Numbered from the stretch's first letter, positions 49,656 through 62,220 are shown. The stretch: DNA of 64,000 nucleotides from Cucumis sativus (GCF_000004075.3 NC_026658.2:8804001-8868000); one strand, 5' to 3'. The notes: generated from the sequence alone by a model not told the origin. Translations and numbers: made by a program.

Positions 49656-49688
49656 GGGCCTTGGGCCTCGGGCCTCGGGCCTTGGGCC
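49656..49688. repeat. GGGCCTT/GGGCCTC 7-bp tandem repeat
   Basis: About 4.5 tandem copies of a GGGCCTY unit, a GC-rich island inside very AT-rich DNA. It also creates several GGCC words. Confidence 0.85.
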
Positions 49689-50539
49689 GAATAAGAACTA
49701 ATTAGCTAACTAGAGATTTTGAGAAAAAGAAGAAATAGAATCAAATAAGAATCAGTGAAATAAGAGAAACTACTTCTGGTGTTTTCTCTAATTTTGTAGA
49801 ATTTTTAAATTTTAAGAATGAAAAACGAGAATAATTATCAAACACATTTTTTTAGAAAATGAGTTTATCAAATAGACCTTAAAAAAAAAGACTAATAGTG
49901 ATTTTTAGCTAAATAGCAAAGGTTGAATGGGTAGAACATATCATTTTGGCTTCTTTTCTTGCATAATTGTAATCATTCCTCATTTACAACTTGTAAATGA
50001 ACTAACTCACAAACACTAAAACTTCGTTCTGATCAACCTTCTTTTTTATTTAAAAAAAAGATTTAAAAAGTTAATCTAAAGATGCTCTAGCAATAACTCA
50101 AACATGTTTCAATTCAATGTAATAATTCCAAGTCAGTAACAGTTTATTAAAAAGAAAAGTAAAACTTTGCTTACCCTAATTAAACCTTTCCAAGTGGCAT
50201 TTTTCATAAATAAACATAAAAATTGACCCTAAACACATTTTAATTTAGTTCAAATTATACTTAAATACATTGATTGTGCTCCATTTGTGGGCATTCCAGT
50301 GAATGAGATGATGAGAAAAAACATATGGGCCAAGCGGAGGCCAAGAAATAGAGAGATGCCAGTAGTTGGAAGGGAAATTGTGAAGAAAGAAATCAGAAAA
50401 ACATATTTATTATGACATGAATAGAGAATTAGATTACAACATTAATGACAGATGTTGGCTGCTACATTACACCCTTAGATTTAAATTTATGGCCCCCACA
50501 GTACACACTCAATCCTAATTAAATTCCTCCTCTTGACTA

Positions 50540-50541
<2 letters not shown>

Positions 50542-50581
<40 letters not shown>
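50542..50581. repeat. (TA)n microsatellite
   Basis: A 40-base AT repeat about 60 bases beyond the stop codon of the alpha-galactosidase gene, so possibly in its 3' UTR. Confidence 0.95.
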
Positions 50582-50584
<3 letters not shown>

Positions 50585-50639
50585 CCAGCCATATTATTAA
50601 ATGATATGGTCGAATGAAATTTAAACATACAACATTCAC

Positions 50640-53600
50640 CTAAACTTCAATTTCAATGTTCCATCTATACATCTCCTCTGTTGGGATAGGAATTTCGAAG
50701 GTCACTAACCCTGTCACATCGTCGTACACAAAGTCCGTACCCACCTTGTCCACACTACATTTCAGAGGCCGTTGGGACGAGTATAAACCGAACCTTCCGC
50801 ATCCTCGGGCTTTCATGGTGATAGTGGCCGTTGGAGGTCGATCATCAGGGAGAGAACATGTTAGCTCAGAAGCAACTTCACCATCGAACTCTGGTATTGG
50901 TTCGACCACTTGGATATCGACTTGCTCGACAGCACCGCCGATGTTGAACATGTCAACTAGACCGATTGGGGCAAACGAGATGTTTGAGGTGATGTCCTAT
51001 AGACCAAAAGAACATTATAGTGAATCCACAAAACAAGTTGATAAACAAAGAAGAAAATGAAGGATGGGAGTGGAGGAGGTACATACCTTCAGAGGAGAAA
51101 TATGGAAAAGATCGTATTCTAAAACTTTGAGGGTAACAGGAACTGAAGCACCTTTTGGCAATCGAGTCAAATCTCCTGAAAAACAAATCAAATTCCTTTT
51201 GTTAGAATTTCTTTTCCTATTTCTAACTAACACAAGAAAACCCATCATGAATCTTGGTTATAAAGAGTGATATATCCATGTACCTGATCGATAGGCATAA
51301 ACGATAGTATCACCCTTCCAATCGGCACCTGCAACTTGTGAAATAGCATCAACATCAGCTGCACGGACAGAGGTAGTTAGGGTACCCGGAGACTCATCGT
51401 GAATGCGAGTCTTCTTTGTGATCCTGCACCAGCCGGCACCTTGGCAATTGAATACTCCAACAACACCAGAGCATTTGTTCATATTCCAAATTTTGAGCAG
51501 GCTGCAAAAGGGTAAAAACAATTGATTATCAACAACAGCCTACTATGGGAGGTGAATAGAGTAGACAATGCCAAAAAAGTGAATTTACAACAAACCTGGT
51601 GCCATCTCTAGCTGGATCGTTGAACAAAGAGTCACGTGTCGGTCGTCCAGGTAACTGTGCACGAAGAACTGATCCATCGGGAAGGACTAGTTTCTTCAAC
51701 AGGTCAAAGTTGTGGTTGCCTGGTTTGTCACTGTGATAAATTGTACAAAGTCGGTCATTCCTATTATTAGCATATACTTACTGAAAGCAGACAAACACGC
51801 CATGGACATAAACTACCTGACATAAATTGCACATCCGCCAATTGCACGAGCAGCACCATGATACTCTGCTGTCGGATGTAAACTCTAAAAAGCAAAGCAA
51901 AGATCGGATACGTTAGTTTATGTGTAAGGGTTGAATAGCTCACCTCCATACTTTCTAGTTTCTCTTCTCCTATGGCCAAACACACTATTCATGCGGTTGT
52001 TGTATTCATGTTTAGACATGCCGGTTTGACAAATACTAATCCTCACTAAAATGTATTATCTATGGGATGGGTTATCTATATCGACAATTCATATGGACTA
52101 ACAATATCGACTTAGTTAATGAAATCAGAACAAAAGAGAGTGAACACAAGTGGAAAAAGTTTCTCACATGGAACATATCCCAGTCAGGCTGCATGAACTC
52201 TCCAAGGAAAAGAGAATTGTAAGCCACAGAAGAAATATGAATGGTGTGGGAGGCAGGATCACGAGGGTAATAATCATCAGAAGCTCTCACGACCGCAGTC
52301 TGTTTGGCGCTGTAGAGACTGTCGGTGTTGTGGCACATACAAGCAATGCATCCATTGTCAGAAAAGTTACGAGCAATCGAAGCTTCAAGAGCCTGATGGT
52401 AGCTACGAGTAAGTGTAACCCTGCCACCATGACCAGCACCGAGGGTCTCAATAATGTTTTGCACATCAACCTTCACGCCGTCAATACCGCAGGAAGCCAA
52501 GTAGGAATGGAGCTCGTTATAAAAATTAAAGACTTTCTTTGGATGCACAAGGCCAATGCCATGAACAGCCAAGCTGTCTACAACTATGTCTGGTTGGTTG
52601 CCCAACATACCCGGCGACTGGACCGGGTACGCCAAAGCAGAATCATAATGCTCCATGCCTGGACTTGCTGGTTTCACTCCACCCCAATAACCAGCCAAAG
52701 CATGCCATGCATACACAAATCTGCATTATATATGGGTTAGAATTAGACATTTTCCTTGAAAGATAAAATGCAATATATCTAATTCAAGTTTGTAACCTAA
52801 CAGAAAGTTGAATCTGTCTACTTTAGTAATTGAAACACTTACTTCACTTTGTGTTGTTTCTTGGCGTCATCAACAACCACCTTTAGGCCTGGGACCTGAT
52901 CATAGTTATTCCCATTTTTCTGAAACTTATGATTTTCTTTTATTCCAGACAGCCTACTTGCAAACCTATAAAAAAAAGTGGCATCAAGTGATTAAGCAAT
53001 CAATTTCTTGAATGATTGAGTCTAACTTGATTCATAATGTAGACAACACATGATATAAAGAAAAAGCTTTCAATTCATCTGGTAGCAGATGGAAATATGC
53101 CAAGATATCTTACATCTAATATTGGAATAGTTGAGGAAACATATTGCTATAGGAACTTTTAGCTTAAGAGGCAAAAGAAGAAGGTAGCATATAATATGGG
53201 AGATGTACACAAGGGTAATATAAAAGTATTAGAAGGATCACATAATTTATCTATTTTTATTATTCCCCACATAAAACGGTCCAGTGCTAAACTAAGATGA
53301 TCACAATTCATAATAAACGGCCCCATTTAGACTCAGCAAGATATGCTCATAAGTTTAATACAAAAATAACAATGAAATTGGTTAATAAGAGGAAATTGTC
53401 TTACTGTGCTCCCTCTTGTACAACACAATCAGCATCTTTTGGTTTGGCTTCTATCTGTTGCCAACCATCATCTATGATTAAGAATTTTGGAGGTGCCCCT
53501 CCATCTGAAAGGCTGCAAACACCACAATGTTAGCAATTTAATTTAATCTTTTTTATAAAAAAAAAATAGTATTAAACATCATCGGTACAGAAGTATTAAG

Positions 53601-55158
53601 ATGAAACAATGGAACTGCTATATCACAACAAATTTTATCACCTTTGGAGGCCTTCCACAACACCCTCAGCAGTGACATCAGTGTAAAAAGCATCCCAAGT
53701 ACACCAACCAAACCAGTCAAGGAAGGAAGGTAACTGAAAAAGACAGTACAACACAATTAAGACTCTAAAATGAGTAAAGTTTAGTTAACATTATAGTTGT
53801 CAAAACAAAATTAGTAAAGCTTAGTTAACATTATAGTTGTCAAAACAAAAAAAATAAAAAATTATACCTTTTTCTTCTCTCTATGTAGAAAAGTTTGCGT
53901 ATGCTTTTCAACAGCCCTGTCACCATCATTTAAATTTTAATGAAGTTAGCACAGATACCCATCATGATTACACGTGTGTAAAAAGGCAAAAACCCAAGTG
54001 CACACTTGAAGGAATTAGGAGCAAAAATGTGCAACTCAATTTGGAAACTTACTTCACTGCTTGAGTGATAACTTCAAAGGGATTTGTCCCAGCATGCATA
54101 TAGACAAGAGAAAGTCCTTGGTTGGTCTCAACAGTGTTATCTCCTGCAAAACCAATTCAAACACCAACAAAAACAAGTCGTTTCGTTTCTATGGAACTTG
54201 ATTCCTTCCTATATTCTCCTCCAAGTGCTATTAAACTCCATTAATTTGATTCATTCCAGTGATGGTAATTAAAAGATTTCTCCAGCAAGGTTGGTTCACA
54301 TTAGTGACATCTCCACCCCAACAGATTAACTATCTTCTTCATTACCGACCACCAGGATGGAACTATGGAAAGAAGTGATGGGCCAAATAAATAGGACAGC
54401 AGGGTGTGTGTGCATCCTACAGCAGATGATAATTGTCTGATCATGATTCTACTCACCACTCTCGAGGCAAATCTCCATCTCATTCTTTTCATTTCCTTGC
54501 AGAGCAGCACGGAACTGACCCTCAAGGAGAGGAAGGAAGACGGTGTAGATGGTCGAAGAATTATCAGGATCCTCCCCATCGTTACCCTGGCTCTCCATCA
54601 GCAGGAACTGTGTCTCGAAAGGGATGTCTCTCCCAGATGTTCCCATTCTTTGAGTCATCCACCATAACTTGAAACGGAAACAACAAAGGAAGCGAGTACC
54701 CCTGATACGAGATGAGGGGAAAATTAGAATATTTCATAACCATCCAATTCATTCAACTAATTCATCTCAACAAAAATCGTATGATTTAGAATCAACCCAA
54801 CTCAGGGATCAAAGATAATTCAAACCCATCCAGTAATTGACAAAAGTAAATCTTCACGAGCTATTATATAGAATGGTAAATATCAATCACTTGCCATTTG
54901 TCGTTTTATTTCTGTTTATACTGTAAATTTTGAAATCCTACCAAGAGGGTCTTTTACTTTTACTTACTCTAAAACACCGACTGGGAAAACATGTAGACTT
55001 TTACTGTTCGAAGCAGTGGCACCAATGAAAGCGCCAGCAACGAGTCCAAGGCCAGATCCTGGGGTCAGCACAATGTTGTCAGGAACCCCAGTCAGTATGG
55101 TCTTCCCGTGAACCACCAAGTTGCCATCGTTGACAGTAATCTTCGGTGTGACCGTCAT
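50640..55158 (-). CDS. Alkaline alpha-galactosidase / SIP2-type raffinose hydrolase (GH36)
   Basis: Thirteen coding exons give 772 residues: 54968-55158, 54457-54701, 54053-54143, 53868-53916, 53642-53733, 53405-53512, 52843-52965, 52168-52720, 51817-51884, 51596-51730, 51284-51501, 51087-51175 and 50640-50996. All junctions are GT-AG and in phase. It belongs to the GH36 raffinose-synthase/seed-imbibition family and matches Arabidopsis SIP2 (At3g57520, 773 aa) and the melon alkaline alpha-galactosidases, which remove galactose from raffinose and stachyose. The N-terminus [16 protein letters not shown] has no signal peptide, which fits a cytosolic enzyme. Key motifs are WCTWDAFY (about 200), IIDDGWQQ (about 240), the nucleophile Asp in GVKVDVQN (about 386) and the acid/base Asp in RASDDYYP (about 445). 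Cucurbits move raffinose sugars in phloem, so it likely acts in unloading. Family members are often labelled galactinol-sucrose galactosyltransferase; hydrolase is more likely here. Confidence 0.95.
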
Positions 55159-55177
55159 GGTTGAGCACCGAACAGTT

Positions 55178-56781
55178 GCTGAACAAGATTAAAACAAACA
55201 AAAAAACATTATCAACCAATCAGAAAGCGTAGAAACAAAATATCAAAAATACCAAATAAAAGTTTAAGCTCTTATAAACAAGAAATTCGGACGATAAAAT
55301 GGAGATCGCCACTTTGTTGGACATCCACTAACATCAACCTAAGCGTTTGAACTTTAGAAGAGAACCGAAGTTTCTACAATTAGGGCGAAATCCTATGTTT
55401 TCCGGATGAAGAGAACCATATGACTTCCATGGGGGAGAAGAAATCCACCTCAAAAGCTGTAACGAAGCTGGCCTTGGCATTTTTTACAAAACCACGGGGA
55501 AATCAAGTAGACTAGAAAGAATAGGAGTAAATACAACCGTACCAATGTTGGGGAAAGGAAACTAAGAGATTAGATTCAGTTAATTAAGATATAACAAAGT
55601 GAAATTAAGACCAATTATTACCCTTTTTGGAGTTCTGGATTCGTTGCTTAGCATCAACTTATATTTTTCAAGAAGAATCAAACTGGTTTACGACAATCAA
55701 ACAGTCAACAATAAAGAAATATAATTTTCAATTAATTGAAAGATTTCATCAATTTAAGCTCTATTTGGGAATATATTAGCATAATAAAAAAATATAGAGA
55801 AAAAAGAGTTGTATTTAGGTAACCAATTTTTTTAAAAAAAATGTAAGAGAATATTAAATTTGAAATAATATGGCAGAGAGAATACAAGTGGAAGGAATAT
55901 ATGAGAGAAAAAGGTCAGGAAAGAAGAAGGAAAAGAAAAAGAAGACACGGATTTCTTTTTTCTTTTTTCTTTTTTTCTTTTCTTTCTTCACCGCCGTGTG
56001 AAGGGAAACGACTAAACCTTTGCTTGTCTTCTCCGATTTCCCAACCGTGAAGGGAAATATATATGTATGTATATATATATATGTTAAAAAATGGTTTTAA
56101 AAAATATTACACGGAATATTCATTGATACAAGCAAATTGATAAGAGAGAAAAACATTAAAATTCACCTTTGGAAGAAAGTGACGCCAAAATGTAGAAAGA
56201 ACAATACAGATACGGAAAATAGAATCAAGAAGCCGTCAAAGTTCAATTGAATCTCTCCAACTCATCCATTTTCGTACCTAATTATTATTAATTCCGTGTT
56301 TTCTCTTTCGAGTTAGTTTTAAGCTAGATTTCTTAATTCATTCCACTGCCATCAACACGCGGAATCGTTCATGTTCTGATTATCTCCATGAATAATCAAA
56401 ACTAAAAACCAAAAAATCGTCGCCATCTGCAAGGAACTAAGAGGAAACGAAGAAGCAGAGAGGGAAGTAGATCTGAGCCAAGATCCAAGAAGGGGATCCT
56501 TGCATAGATCCAACTCACTAACTACTCTCAGCTGGCCGAAGCTCGATTCGAACTCAAAAATTTAGAATCAAACGCAGAACCCCCGGCTCATAAACAAAAG
56601 ATGAACAACAAATTTACGTCCATAGTTTTGAAATCCTTCAAAATCCGAACAGAGCAAGAACAGCGAATTTCTTTGCAAAACCGTTCCAAATCCACATGTT
56701 CAACCAACACTACAGGAAGGCAGAAGATCGAAACAAAAAAAGGGAAAAACACAACACCAAAAACTCGAACAGAAGACTCAC
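55178..56781 (-). other. 5'-leader intron of the alpha-galactosidase gene
   Basis: An acceptor CTTGTTCAG|CAACTG lies at about 55179-55180, 20 bases before the ATG. A donor CTAACTG|GTGAGTC lies at 56780-56781. Together they define an intron of about 1.6 kb in the leader. An A-rich gene-poor stretch lies inside it. Confidence 0.55.
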
Positions 56782-57045
56782 CAGTTAGGTATTAGGAAGA
56801 GAGATTCCGGTGTCCTGGCCGGAAACTGAGAAGAAGAAGAAGAAGAAGAAGAAGAAGAAGAAGAAGAAGAAGAAGAAGAAGAAGAAGAAGAAGAAGAGCG
56901 TTCCTTTAAAAGGAATGGTATGAAAAGAGAAAGGGAAATGAATGAAGAAGCACAGAACGGCCTCTTGAGAATGAAATGATGTTCTCACACAGAAAACACA
57001 CGATGGAGTGAGTTGAGGAAGAAGAAGATGGCGGTATTTATACGG
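56782..57045 (-). promoter_or_regulatory. First untranslated exon and TATA box of the alpha-galactosidase gene
   Basis: On the minus strand a TATAAATA box at 57035-57042 lies about 30 bases above a probable start near 57010. The leader exon reads down through a long CTT repeat (56828-56897) and GTTTCCGGCCAGGACACC to the donor at 56781. The TATA box, the donor and the acceptor before the ATG agree with one transcript. Confidence 0.6.
56828..56897. repeat. (GAA/CTT)n microsatellite in the leader exon
   Basis: Over 20 trinucleotide units, read as CTT in the leader of the minus-strand alpha-galactosidase gene. It produces a false poly-Phe reading frame on the minus strand. Confidence 0.95.
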
Positions 57046-57049
57046 GTTG

Positions 57050-58094
57050 GATCGTTAAAGTTCGAGCAACTTCTAGTGCTACAACGCATCAGATCATGAC
57101 ACGTGGATATTAGTTTTATCTTTTGTTTAATTGCTTCCAACTCAGAATCTTTACTTGCAAATGTCTTATTTTGACTCTTTTTTACAAAAAATTTCTTCTT
57201 TTTCTTCTTTTTCAACTTCCTAGTGCGAACTCAATTTAATTATTTATCATATAAAGCAGTATTTTATTGGTAAAAATAAATATAACTATATATATATATA
57301 TATCATTTAGTATGTAGCTTACATTTTTTATTATTGAAATTACAATCTTAGGATTCATTTGTATTTATCATTGAAATTACAAATAGCATTAAGCTGGTCC
57401 TACAGCAGAGTTTTGAGTTTTGGAGTAGGCTGGTGGTGGTGGATGGTATTTTGAAGTTGTATCTTGATACGTTGAGACCAAAGAAAACTAGGCTTTGGAA
57501 GTATTTTAAGAGATTCTAATGGCCAAATGGCGTTGGTTTTCTCCAAGGGGTGTTGGCGAAACACTTAAGCTTGGATGTGTTTTTTTCCACCGGATTAAAC
57601 ATAATCGCTGCCCATGGTTTTCGTTTCCTAATCTTGATTTGCAGCTACTTATTCAATGCTCTCATCAACAATCTTCTCACTAAATCTTCATCTATGATCA
57701 TTTTAGAGGAGATTAGTGAGTGGCTTGAAATTGTACAGTTTAAAGGAATCTACTTTAACTCAACTGCTCATTTTTTAGCAACTAGGGAGTATCCTGTGAG
57801 AATGGAGTGTTTTGGGTTGATTTAACTCCCGTTTCGCTTCCTCCTTATATGTAGAGAAAAGTCCAAACATGTATTACCCATTCCACTTTTGTTTCTCATT
57901 AATTCATCATATTTTTCATATTCTCAAAACAAGAGAGAAGAAGAAAAAAAAACCTAACCATAATGCCACATTTGTTTCAATCTAATTTTCAAACTCAAGA
58001 TTAGAGAGAATCCATGATGCCATTCTCCATTTCAGCTTACAACTTATTACTTAGCTTAACTTATTGCATACAAACCACCACAAGTGTTATCTAT
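57050..58094. other. Intergenic sequence, possible degenerate coding remnant
   Basis: No functional gene is supported. A 91-codon plus-strand frame at 57550-57825 has the composition of a decayed gene or transposon fragment, but no family is recognisable. Confidence 0.35.
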
Positions 58095-59130
58095 GTCTGA
58101 ATGTTTGGATTATATGTTCTAAAACTCATTATTTATCAATGTTGTGTTAAACTATTTTATATTATTCATTGAAATTGTTATTTGGGCCTCGTTCAATAAT
58201 TTGTTTTTGAATAAAAGACTTGCTTGATAGAGACTCTGAATTCAATAAACTAAGGTTTCTTGACCATAATATGGGTATGTGAACTTTACGTAGTGGCATA
58301 AATGTGGATCAAGTTTGAGCACTTTATTTTGAAGACACTATGGATATGGCCAAATTTATATTTAGTACAACTGGTGTGATCCTAAATTGCTCATGTAGAG
58401 ACATGTCAGTGTGAGCATCCTATGTAAAAGAGTTTACATAAGATCAGACTATAAAATAGTCGCTTTTACATTATAAACATTGTTTACCATGTAAAACTGG
58501 TTGTTTCAATTTTGATGAACCTAGGTAACTTGATCTTAATTTTGAACTAACTATGAACTTCTATTTACTTGAGATTATCGTCCTTAGATCTACAAAAGTG
58601 GGGTAGCTCAACAGAGATAACCTAATAGACCTCCCATTTCAAGAGTAAAACTAGGTGGATAGTTAAAGACATAGGGTGCAAGATGGAACTCGCTTCTTGT
58701 TCGCTTCTAAGAATAGTAGAAGAGTTGTTCCCTTAAGTATTGTTGACTTCCGGTTTTGAACAATGATCATGTCCTCTCATTGCTTCGAGAGGGATTCGGT
58801 TTAATGATGAACCATAAAAAAATTGTTCATCAAAGAATCAACAAAGACTTAAGGAACAAGATGTAATATTGAAAATGATATTTTGACCTAGCAGAAATGA
58901 CGAAGAACCTGTGAATGTTTGACTTACTAATCATGGTTATATAAGGTGAGACAAAAATATACATCTACAGTGAGGATAGTGCAGCTACGTGCTATAGTGG
59001 ATAGTCATGTTAGTTAACCAATGTTGATTAGCTAGGTTAAAAGAGCTTAACCAATTAATCTCGGATCGTTGAAGCTTATGATATTCAAATCTATTAAGTC
59101 CCTCATTAGATCCTTAAAAAATTAAACTTA
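58095..59130. repeat. LTR-like repeat, copy B, rearranged
   Basis: It starts ATGTTTGGATTATATGTTCT and follows copy A (37432 on) in the same orientation to about 58945, sharing 'aataaactaaggtt', 'gtagagacatg', 'gacctcccat', 'gacatagggtgcaagatgg' and 'gttgttccctt'. From about 58945 to 59120 it matches copy A positions about 38960-39135 in the opposite orientation, for example TTAACCAATTAATCTC against GAGATTAATTGGTTAA. No coding sequence is visible. Confidence 0.55.
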
Positions 59131-59688
59131 GAACATTGTGATCGATAAGTTTGAATTGTTCAAATTATTAGCGAGAAGAAGTCGTTAATAATATTCGATA
59201 TAGCTAACAATTATAAATTGCAAGAAAAATTATATCAATTAAATAAAATACTTTATATGAATTAGTTAGATTTAATTAATAGTGAAATTATTTAAATTAA
59301 ATAAAATGTTGGAAGTTTGGATTTTGGAAGTGGACTAAATTAGTGGAGATTTCCAACAATGAATTGAATGATGATTAAGCTTACGTAGGTTGATGAGTTG
59401 CTAATCTCTCAAAACTCCATAAATTACACTTTATTTATGTTGGTAAGTGTTAAATTAATATGTGATATTAGTTTACATGAAGGTTGACTATATATATATA
59501 TATATATATGTGAAGATTAATGAAGTTAATTAATTAAAATGACTATGAATCTTGTGAAATTAGATAAAAACTTACTTGTTTGTATCTCTCACTCTAAAAC
59601 CCGATCAATTTGATCAAAATTTTGATCCCCAATCTAGTTCTAAATTTAGAGGATAGTGTAGAGAAGATATTGGTGGTGGTCCTTGGGA

Positions 59689-59772
59689 AATACGTGATCA
59701 ACGTCAACAACAATCCAAGGTGAGTTTGAGAATACGGGATCAACATCAACCACAATCCAAGGTGAGTTTGAG
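59689..59772. repeat. 42-bp tandem duplication
   Basis: Two adjacent 42-base units starting at 59689 and 59731, both ending caatccaaggtgagtttgag, with a few differences. Confidence 0.85.
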
Positions 59773-59979
59773 CTGCATATGGTATGTGTTTTAATTTTTG
59801 TTTTTGAGCTTGAGTTCTAACGTATTTAATCCTTCAAATTGAGTTCTAGGCGCTTTACTAGCCATGAAACTTGAAAAGTAGACCAAAGGACCCCAAACTA
59901 TAAAACAAAGCAACACTTCTAAAACAAAAGGCTTTTTTAATCGCAATAAATAAATAAATATTTATTTATTTATTTATCG

Positions 59980-60740
59980 TGGTTTTGTTCATTAAGGCAC
60001 AACAACGTTAGGAGTTATACGAAAAAGCGTTGGAAAATCCTCTCCCAACAAATAAATCGCTGTTGAGACTGGGGTCGACAAAAATTTGTTGGGAGATCCT
60101 ATACATCTCTCGACGCCATATATACGATGTATTGGAAGATCCTCTATTTTTTTTATAAAAAAATATCTTCCATTTAGCAACAAAAAACATATCCTATTTT
60201 CTTCATTTCAGCATGAAAAATAATAGTTCAAACAATTAAAACATCTTACATTCAACTTTCAAGTATCCAAATTAGCATCCAAATTTCAAAGAACAAAAAG
60301 TTTTAGGGCAAAATTTTAAAAAAGTACATAAATAAGTTCAAAGAACAAAGAGATAAAGCACGCAGTGACGACAGATGGAGGTGGTACAACAAGGTAGGCG
60401 GTAGCGAGGACAAGTAGAATAACACATCAAGAGGCCATTGACAATAGAAAATACAAAAACAGTTAATCCCTAAAGCAAAATAAAGAGGAAAAAAAAAAAA
60501 GAACAATGGCTTATCGGCAGCGAGGGGGCGATGGACGAAAGTGAAATTGTTAATCTACACCAAGCCTGATGTCGAGAGAGGTTTTATAATTTTTTTTATT
60601 TAATTACCTTATACTGACGTCGTCTTATGTCGCATCGAAATTGTCAACTTTTTCCAACGAAGCTTATATGGCGTCAAAAGAAGCTTTTTTTTCCAATGTC
60701 ACTTATCTCGACGTCCATATTGTATGTTGAAAAATATAGT
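59980..60740. repeat. Probable DNA-transposon remnant with repeated 'cgacg' words
   Basis: Several words of the type ctctcgacgcc, tgtcgagag, gacgtcg, ctcgacgtcc and 'gttgggagatcct' recur on both strands across the stretch. This pattern is seen in decayed inverted-repeat DNA elements of plants. No transposase is recognisable. Confidence 0.3.
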
Positions 60741-62009
60741 GCCTCCTTATTAGAAAAGTGAATGCATTGACAATTTTAAGCTTACAAATTGTATAAGTCC
60801 TTAACTTTCGTATATTTTGATTAAAAAAACTTCATCTTTTCAAATCATGTTTTTGTTCAAGCTTGTCAATGAGTCTTGGATGAATTATTGTGTGTGTATC
60901 AAATTACATCAAGTAGTCGAAAAATGAACTTTTAAAGTTCTATCGAGAAGGAAGCTCAATTAAAGCTTGAAAAAAAGTTTGCTTATGGAATTGGAGATGA
61001 GAAGATCTCACACACTTGGGGAGGGAGCGTAAGTACATATTTAGAGATTCTCATGGAAAGTTAGAAAAACTATCATTGTAGGAGTGTGAGGATCTCAAAC
61101 TTTGGGAGAGACGGCTAAGTTGTAACTAAGTGTAAGTGATACTTGAATCACCAGAAAGAAAGTCTATTGGACAAGTATTTTACTATAATTGTTAAACTCT
61201 TTGTACAGTGAAATTTCTTTCCACTAGATAAACAATCTACTATATGTATGTGATATTGCACCTAATTAGACTATCATTGTTTGATATTAAGTTATTTTAT
61301 TTGTCAATAATCGTATTACTATCTTGTGCAACATTTTTATTCTATCCATTTTTTTTTCACAAACACGTTGCAGTTGAAAGTAAAAAAACAAAAGGTAAAT
61401 TTGGATTACCTTTTAAAGTGTTTAAATTTTTTTAAAAAAATTATTTAAAAAAGTTTAAGGTATTGGTAACTTTTTAAAATTTACTTTAAAAAATGAAATT
61501 ATGGAAAATAATATATTTTAAAAAAATTACAGTAACTAATTTTTAAAAAATAATTAAACAAAATTATTATATTCATGTACATAAAGACTCTAAAAATCTA
61601 ACTAAACATATAGACATGTAAGTGTTTAAAATTTAAACTTATTCTTTAAAGAAAAATCATTAATGGAAAACATTTTTTTCATAAATAATTAGATTTAATT
61701 TTCAAAATTCAATGGATTGTTTGGCCCCACTGTGTTTGGTAAAATATATTTTATGATTAAATGCATTAAAATTTCAAGTTATATACTGCTTTTACATTCT
61801 TCAGAAAACAAATGTAATTTTCAATCAAATAAGTTTTGATTTTATCATTTAAAATAATTTAAAGTAATTATTTAATAGTATAAATTATAAATAAAATAAT
61901 ATCATATATTCTATACTATTTGGAAAAATGATAAGTTAAGATTCATTTTTCAAACACCTAGAACCAAATTCGTCCGGCAAAAATTGACATTTACGGGACA
62001 TTAGTACAC
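60741..62009. other. AT-rich intergenic sequence
   Basis: No gene is supported. Confidence 0.5.
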
Positions 62010-62220
62010 TGCTATATTTTAAATTAATTGAGTATATAACACAATTTTAAAAAATTTACAAATATAGCAAAATTTGTCAAATTCTATCAATGATATAAGT
62101 CTATTACTGATAGATCATGTTGCAAATATTGGTACTATATGAAATCTATCAGCGATACAAGTCTATTAGTGATAGTTTTGCTATATTTACAATTTTTTTA
62201 AAATGTTGTTATATCCTTAA
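62010..62220. repeat. Third MITE-like copy with TCTATCA/TGATAGA core
   Basis: It contains 'caaattctatcaatgatat', 'ttactgatagatca', 'aatctatcagcgatac' and 'tattagtgatag', flanked by 'tttacaaatatagcaaaatt' on one side and 'ttttgctatatttacaattt' on the other. These flanks are complementary, so the element has clear inverted ends, matching the copies at 1471 and 35690. Confidence 0.55.

Larger units (their letters stand above)
49160..50639. other. AT-rich intergenic sequence with simple repeats
   Basis: No gene is seen. It holds the two TA runs and the GGGCC repeat listed separately. The last 100-200 bases are probably 3' UTR of the alpha-galactosidase gene. Confidence 0.5.

Noticed and set aside
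52150..52740. A 196-codon plus-strand frame
   Set aside because: It is antisense to the largest exon of the alpha-galactosidase gene.
56785..56988. A minus-strand frame with a long Phe run
   Set aside because: The Phe run is the CTT microsatellite in the alpha-galactosidase leader exon, not protein.
57550..57825. A 91-codon plus-strand frame
   Set aside because: No recognisable family, no clear promoter or splice context, and it lies in repeat-rich DNA.
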